The notes beneath the pieces were generated by a model. That model was not told the origin of the DNA, made no database searches, and saw nothing but the letters and a program-made list of their open reading frames with translations. Shown one piece after another: positions 22,832 through 23,186 of a DNA stretch of 23,186 nt. Within the stretch, counting starts at the first letter, position 1. Each line of letters starts with the position of its first letter. The stretch lies in the NCBI GenBank assembly GCA_030607715.1, contig JAUWJM010000009.1, forward strand, positions 1-23,186, read 5' to 3'. The translations under genes were made by a program, and so were the position numbers. The DNA is from Candidatus Aerophobota bacterium. Its GTDB lineage: Bacteria > Aerophobota > Aerophobia > Aerophobales > B3-G15.

Positions 22832-23140
22832 TTACAGCTTTACCTCTACATGCACTCCCGTGGGGAGATTCATTCCCATCAGAGCATCAACAGTTTTAGG
22901 ATTAGACTCCACTATATCTATAACTCTCTTGTGAACTTTCATTTCAAATTGCTCTTGAGAATCCTTATGGGTAAAAGGAGAACGAAGAACAGTAAACCTA
23001 CTGGTCTTTGTAGGTAAAGGGACCGGGCCACAAACCTTTGCCCCACTTCGCTCTATAGTCTCAACAATTCTTTTTACTGATTGGTCTAATATCTTATGAT
23101 CATAAGCTTTTAATTTTATTCTGATCCTCTGTTTGGGCAT
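22832..23140 (-). CDS. rpsJ: 30S ribosomal protein S10 / NusE
   Basis: 102 residues. S10 lies in the 30S head and, as NusE, pairs with NusB in transcription antitermination. The start [20 protein letters not shown] and [20 protein letters not shown], then [13 protein letters not shown] and the end [10 protein letters not shown] are invariant features. AGGAG lies about ten bases before the ATG. The 46 bases upstream are too short to show which gene precedes it; fusA or tuf would be expected. Confidence 0.98.
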   Translation of the reverse strand: MPKQRIRIKLKAYDHKILDQSVKRIVETIERSGAKVCGPVPLPTKTSRFTVLRSPFTHKDSQEQFEMKVHKRVIDIVESNPKTVDALMGMNLPTGVHVEVKL

Positions 23141-23186
23141 TTTTTCATTACTCCTGTATAATTACTGTCCTAAAATCTCCTTGGTA

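Noticed and set aside
23148..23186. 3' end of an upstream gene (reading TKEILGQ or [12 protein letters not shown] before a stop)
   Set aside because: At most 12 codons remain and two frames fit; fusA or tuf would be expected upstream of rpsJ but cannot be shown.

Overview
This window is a chromosomal housekeeping region of a low-GC bacterium. Every gene lies on the minus strand, so transcription runs from the right end to the left. The right three quarters is the conserved S10-spc-alpha ribosomal protein supercluster: rpsJ-rplC-rplD-rplW-rplB-rpsS-rplV-rpsC-rplP-rpmC-rpsQ-rplN-rplX-rplE-rpsZ-rpsH-rplF-rplR-rpsE-rplO-secY-adk-map-infA-rpmJ-rpsM-rpsK-rpsD-rpoA-rplQ-truA. The left quarter holds mcsA-mcsB (protein-arginine kinase and its activator), tilS, hisB, dtd and a type IV pilus assembly operon, pilM-pilN-pilO-pilP-pilQ. 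The secretin gene pilQ is cut by the left edge.

Organism: PilP and a secretin imply an outer membrane, so this is a diderm. McsA/McsB is best known from Firmicutes but also occurs in several diderm phyla. rpmD (L30) is missing from its usual place between rpsE and rplO, as in the PVC group and other lineages. S14 is the short zinc form, and L36, S4, L24 and adenylate kinase all carry cysteine quartets or equivalent zinc ligands. Coding strands are purine-rich and use many AGA/AGG arginine codons. An uncultivated Omnitrophota-like or similar lineage is possible, but this is a weak inference; the phylum cannot be fixed by eye.

How the genes work together: the right block makes ribosomal proteins, the RNA polymerase alpha subunit, the SecY translocon, IF-1, methionine aminopeptidase and adenylate kinase. 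Most genes overlap or sit within about 30 bases of each other, with ATGA overlaps at several junctions. The left block combines protein quality control (McsAB), tRNA modification and proofreading (TilS, Dtd), one histidine biosynthesis step (HisB) and the inner-membrane platform of the type IV pilus. A candidate promoter lies in the truA-mcsA gap. There is no gene-free stretch longer than about 130 bases.

The most notable observations are: (1) single-base frameshifts near the 3' ends of two essential genes, rplO and rpsD, each with an intact homologous tail in the next frame; (2) two REP/BIME-like palindromic elements bounded by GTAG/CTAC inside ribosomal operon gaps; (3) other short repeat-like sequences in neighbouring gaps, one of which codes the last residues of Adk; (4) the loss of rpmD. 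I see no phage, CRISPR array, transposase gene or obviously new multi-gene system.
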